DNA of 64,000 bases from an uncultured Collinsella sp. Its GTDB lineage: Bacteria; Actinomycetota; Coriobacteriia; Coriobacteriales; Coriobacteriaceae. A program made the position numbers and the translations under genes. Under the pieces are notes generated by a model. That model was given only the letters and a program-made list of their open reading frames with translations, was not told the origin of the DNA and searched no databases. Position 1 is the first letter of the stretch. Each line of letters starts with the position of its first letter. Location of the stretch: positions 1-64,000 of the forward strand of contig CAAEMX010000052.1 of assembly GCA_900757185.1 (NCBI GenBank). Reading direction: 5' to 3'. Shown piece after piece: positions 61,708 to 64,000 of the stretch.

Positions 61708-64000
61708 ATGTTCGCAGCCGCCATCTCGCTCGTCGGTCTTGCGGCGACCGTCTACCTTGTTTTGCGCGAGGCCAAGGCCATTCGCGCTCAGTCGGGCACC
61801 GTTGCCAAAAGCGCTCTTGGGTGGAGCGTCGCCTTCGGCCTGTTCCAGCTCTTTTTGACTATTTGGGGCGCCATTGGCCTCGTGGCACAAAACGAGCCGC
61901 TCGCCTTTGTGATGCTCATCCTGACCAACGCCATCCTCACCGGATGCGCCTGGGCCAGCATCGCCCGCGACCGCATCGCCCCGCGCGTCTTTGCGTTCGC
62001 CGCTACCGATGCCCCCGCCCCCACCGGCAAGTTCGCCCGCCTGCGCGGCGCCTTTGTGGGTAAACCGCTCGTCGCCGCCGTCTTATGCCTGCTGCTCGCC
62101 GGCGTCTTTGCGCTGCTGGGCATGGAGGTCTCGTCCAACCACGACTTTACCTGGGTCTACCCCCTGTGCATCCTGCTCGAGTGGGCTATCATCACCGTGC
62201 TCATGACCGGCCTGTTCTTCCTGTTCCAGCGCCACGGCGCAGCTCCCGCGGTCCTGGCCTTTGCCCTCTTTGTCCTGGGCATTGCCGAGTTCTTCGTCGT
62301 CACGTTTAAATCCATGCCCATCCAGCCGGGCGACCTTTCGGCCATCTCCACCGCCGCTGCGGTCGCCGGCACCGGCTACACCTTCTCGATCTCGCTGTTC
62401 TGCGTGCTGTCCATGGGCTTTACCGCCATCGCCATGCTGCTATGCGAGTACGCCGGCCTGGTGGCACCGCACCGTCAGAAGGGCGCCGCCAACGCCAAGC
62501 GCATGCTGCTCACCAACCTGCTCGTCGCCGTGCTGTGCCTGGGCGGCGTGACCGCGCACGTCACGCTTATCGACTACTACAACACCCTCGGCATCACCGT
62601 CTACACCTGGCGCCCGCTCGAGAGCTACTGGCGCGAGGGCTACCTGCCTGCCTTTATTAGTGCAGCGCAATCCATTAAGCCGCCCAAACCCGCCGACTAC
62701 TCCGTCGATGACGCCAAGGCCACGCTCAAAAAGTACGCCAAGGCCTACGACAAGTCAGACGCCGCTAAGAGTGACGAGCGCGCCGCCGCAAAGGAGCAGT
62801 TCGATAGCGAGAAGCCCACGGTCATCGCCATCATGAACGAGACCTTCTCGGACCTATCCATCTACCAGAATATGCGCGCCGGCTACGAGGGCCCGCAGTA
62901 CTTTAAGAGCCTGTCCAACTGCCTCAGCCGCGGCAAGCTCTACGTGAGCGCCTACGGCGGCGGCACGGCCAATACCGAGTTTGAGTTTATGACCGGCAAC
63001 TCCATGGCCAACCTGGGCGCGGGCGTGTACCCCTACACCATCTACAACATGGAGACGACCGGGAACCTGGCAGAGCAGTTCAAATCGCTCGGCTATTCCA
63101 CCACGGCCATGCACCCCAACCACGCCACCAACTGGAACCGCGAGAACGTCTATAAGGACTTTGGCTTTGACCAGTTCCTGTCCATCAACGATTTCCAGGG
63201 CGCCGACACCCTGCGCGGCATGGTGACCGACCAGGCTACCTACGACAAGATTCTTGAGCTGCTCGACCAGAACGCCGATCCGCAGTTTATCTTCGACGTG
63301 ACCATGCAGAACCACTCGGGCTACGACACGGGCCTGCTGCCGGCAGATAAGCAGATGCACCTCAATATCGACACGACCGATCTGGACACCAAGACCGTCG
63401 AGGACGGCACGCTCTCCGATGTCGACGAGTATGTCTCGTGCATCGAGCAGTCCGACCAGGCGCTTCGCTACTTCCTCAACGCCCTGAGCAAGCTCGACCG
63501 CAAGGTGGTCGTGGTGTTCTGGGGCGATCACCAGCCGTTCTTCCCGTCCAAGTTCAACGACAAGTGGTTTACCGACGAGGACGACGCCACCCACCAGGAG
63601 CGCTTGTGGCAGACCGACTACATCATCTGGGCCAACTACGACGTTGCCGGTCGCAACCAGACGAGTGAGGTTGACGACTTGTCCACCAACTATCTGTCCA
63701 CCCAGCTGATGCAGCTGATCGGCGCCCCGCTGACCGACTACCAGAAAGCGCACATGACGCTGCGCGAGTCGCTGCCCGCCATCAACTCGGTGGGCTACGA
63801 GGACGCCAGCCTGCGCTGGGCGCTCTCCTCCAACGTCACCGGTGACGACGCCGCAGCAGCAGCCGCCACCAAGGCGCGTGAGGATTACGCCAAGATGCAG
63901 TACTACGAGATGTTCCGCGATGGCAAGAACGTGTATACCGAGCACTTCCAGACCGAGGCCAACGAGACCGACCCCAACCTGGCGCCGGGTACGACCAAGA
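61708..64000 (+). CDS. LtaS-like lipoteichoic acid synthase/sulfatase-fold membrane enzyme (partial, runs off the window)
   Basis: At least 764 codons with no stop before base 64000. The N-terminal part has five or six membrane helices (to about residue 300). An extracellular alkaline-phosphatase-superfamily domain follows: IAIMNETFSDLS (metal Glu), GGGTANTEFEFMTGNS (nucleophile Thr), MHPNHATNWNRENVY, NHSGYDT and FWGDHQPFF (Asp/His). These match LtaS, which polymerises glycerol phosphate from phosphatidylglycerol. The protein is longer than S. aureus LtaS (646), with an Ala/Lys-rich linker before the domain and extra C-terminal sequence. GAGGAG precedes the ATG. Confidence 0.9.
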   Translation, partial: MFAAAISLVGLAATVYLVLREAKAIRAQSGTVAKSALGWSVAFGLFQLFLTIWGAIGLVAQNEPLAFVMLILTNAILTGCAWASIARDRIAPRVFAFAATDAPAPTGKFARLRGAFVGKPLVAAVLCLLLAGVFALLGMEVSSNHDFTWVYPLCILLEWAIITVLMTGLFFLFQRHGAAPAVLAFALFVLGIAEFFVVTFKSMPIQPGDLSAISTAAAVAGTGYTFSISLFCVLSMGFTAIAMLLCEYAGLVAPHRQKGAANAKRMLLTNLLVAVLCLGGVTAHVTLIDYYNTLGITVYTWRPLESYWREGYLPAFISAAQSIKPPKPADYSVDDAKATLKKYAKAYDKSDAAKSDERAAAKEQFDSEKPTVIAIMNETFSDLSIYQNMRAGYEGPQYFKSLSNCLSRGKLYVSAYGGGTANTEFEFMTGNSMANLGAGVYPYTIYNMETTGNLAEQFKSLGYSTTAMHPNHATNWNRENVYKDFGFDQFLSINDFQGADTLRGMVTDQATYDKILELLDQNADPQFIFDVTMQNHSGYDTGLLPADKQMHLNIDTTDLDTKTVEDGTLSDVDEYVSCIEQSDQALRYFLNALSKLDRKVVVVFWGDHQPFFPSKFNDKWFTDEDDATHQERLWQTDYIIWANYDVAGRNQTSEVDDLSTNYLSTQLMQLIGAPLTDYQKAHMTLRESLPAINSVGYEDASLRWALSSNVTGDDAAAAAATKAREDYAKMQYYEMFRDGKNVYTEHFQTEANETDPNLAPGTTK

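Overview
The window is high-GC (roughly 60% or more), densely coded Gram-positive chromosome. It carries an F-type ATP synthase operon, MurA, a LytR-CpsA-Psr wall-polymer ligase, the start of an LtaS-like lipoteichoic acid synthase, and many SLC-type and ABC importers. From the protein sequences and organisation I infer Actinomycetota, class Coriobacteriia, most likely a gut Collinsella. That is recollection, not a database result. No prophage, integrase, CRISPR array, complete tRNA or complete rRNA gene is visible.

Layout. 0.2-4.5 kb: phosphohexomutase, homocysteine methyltransferase with a DtxR/MntR-type regulator, and divergent pepT. 4.7-14.2 kb: LCP ligase and murA, then the atp operon (read right to left: small membrane gene, atpB-E-F-H-A-G-D-C) with a candidate promoter at its head. 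14.5-21.3 kb: upp, glpK, a Sua5/YrdC protein, a hicAB toxin-antitoxin pair with its own AT-rich promoter, and prmC and prfA separated by a repeat and a possible gene remnant. 21.6-28.2 kb: M20 peptidase, a three-gene polar amino-acid ABC importer with a Tat-type lipoprotein receptor, an aldose-epimerase-like protein and an unknown membrane protein. 28.3-34.2 kb: a prenyl-FMN decarboxylase cluster (MerR regulator, UbiX, LpdC-type UbiD, anion permease, and an LpdD-like domain fused to an IPP-isomerase-like Nudix domain). 34.3-43.6 kb: MFS permease, low-molecular-weight phosphatase, AAA/DUF4143 ATPase, TIGR04076 protein, pyridoxamine kinase, and a MarR-controlled heterodimeric ABC exporter. 43.9-48.3 kb: LysR regulator divergent from an SDR-MFS-Gfo/Idh catabolic operon. 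48.7-55.6 kb: tex, fructose-6-phosphate-aldolase-type transaldolase, HAD phosphatase, RlmKL. 55.7-60.5 kb: potassium block (kdpE, short kdpD, small membrane protein, kup). 60.6-64 kb: nitroreductase and the partial LTA synthase.

Two things stand out. First, the 28.3-34.2 kb cluster joins uptake, cofactor synthesis, cofactor delivery and decarboxylation of a probable aromatic acid. Its fusion protein ties the LpdD cofactor-chaperone fold to a DMAPP-handling fold that appears to lack the usual catalytic cysteine. Second, the non-coding DNA is unusually rich in palindromes placed at gene ends. A 163-bp family has three copies that abut stop codons and show compensatory base changes in three stems. 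A short GACAAAGGGAC hairpin family has about eight copies; four sit in a repeated stop codon - short hairpin - long palindrome arrangement. There are also several unrelated 16-47 bp stems. Many open frames antisense to real genes are GC-driven shadows and are omitted.
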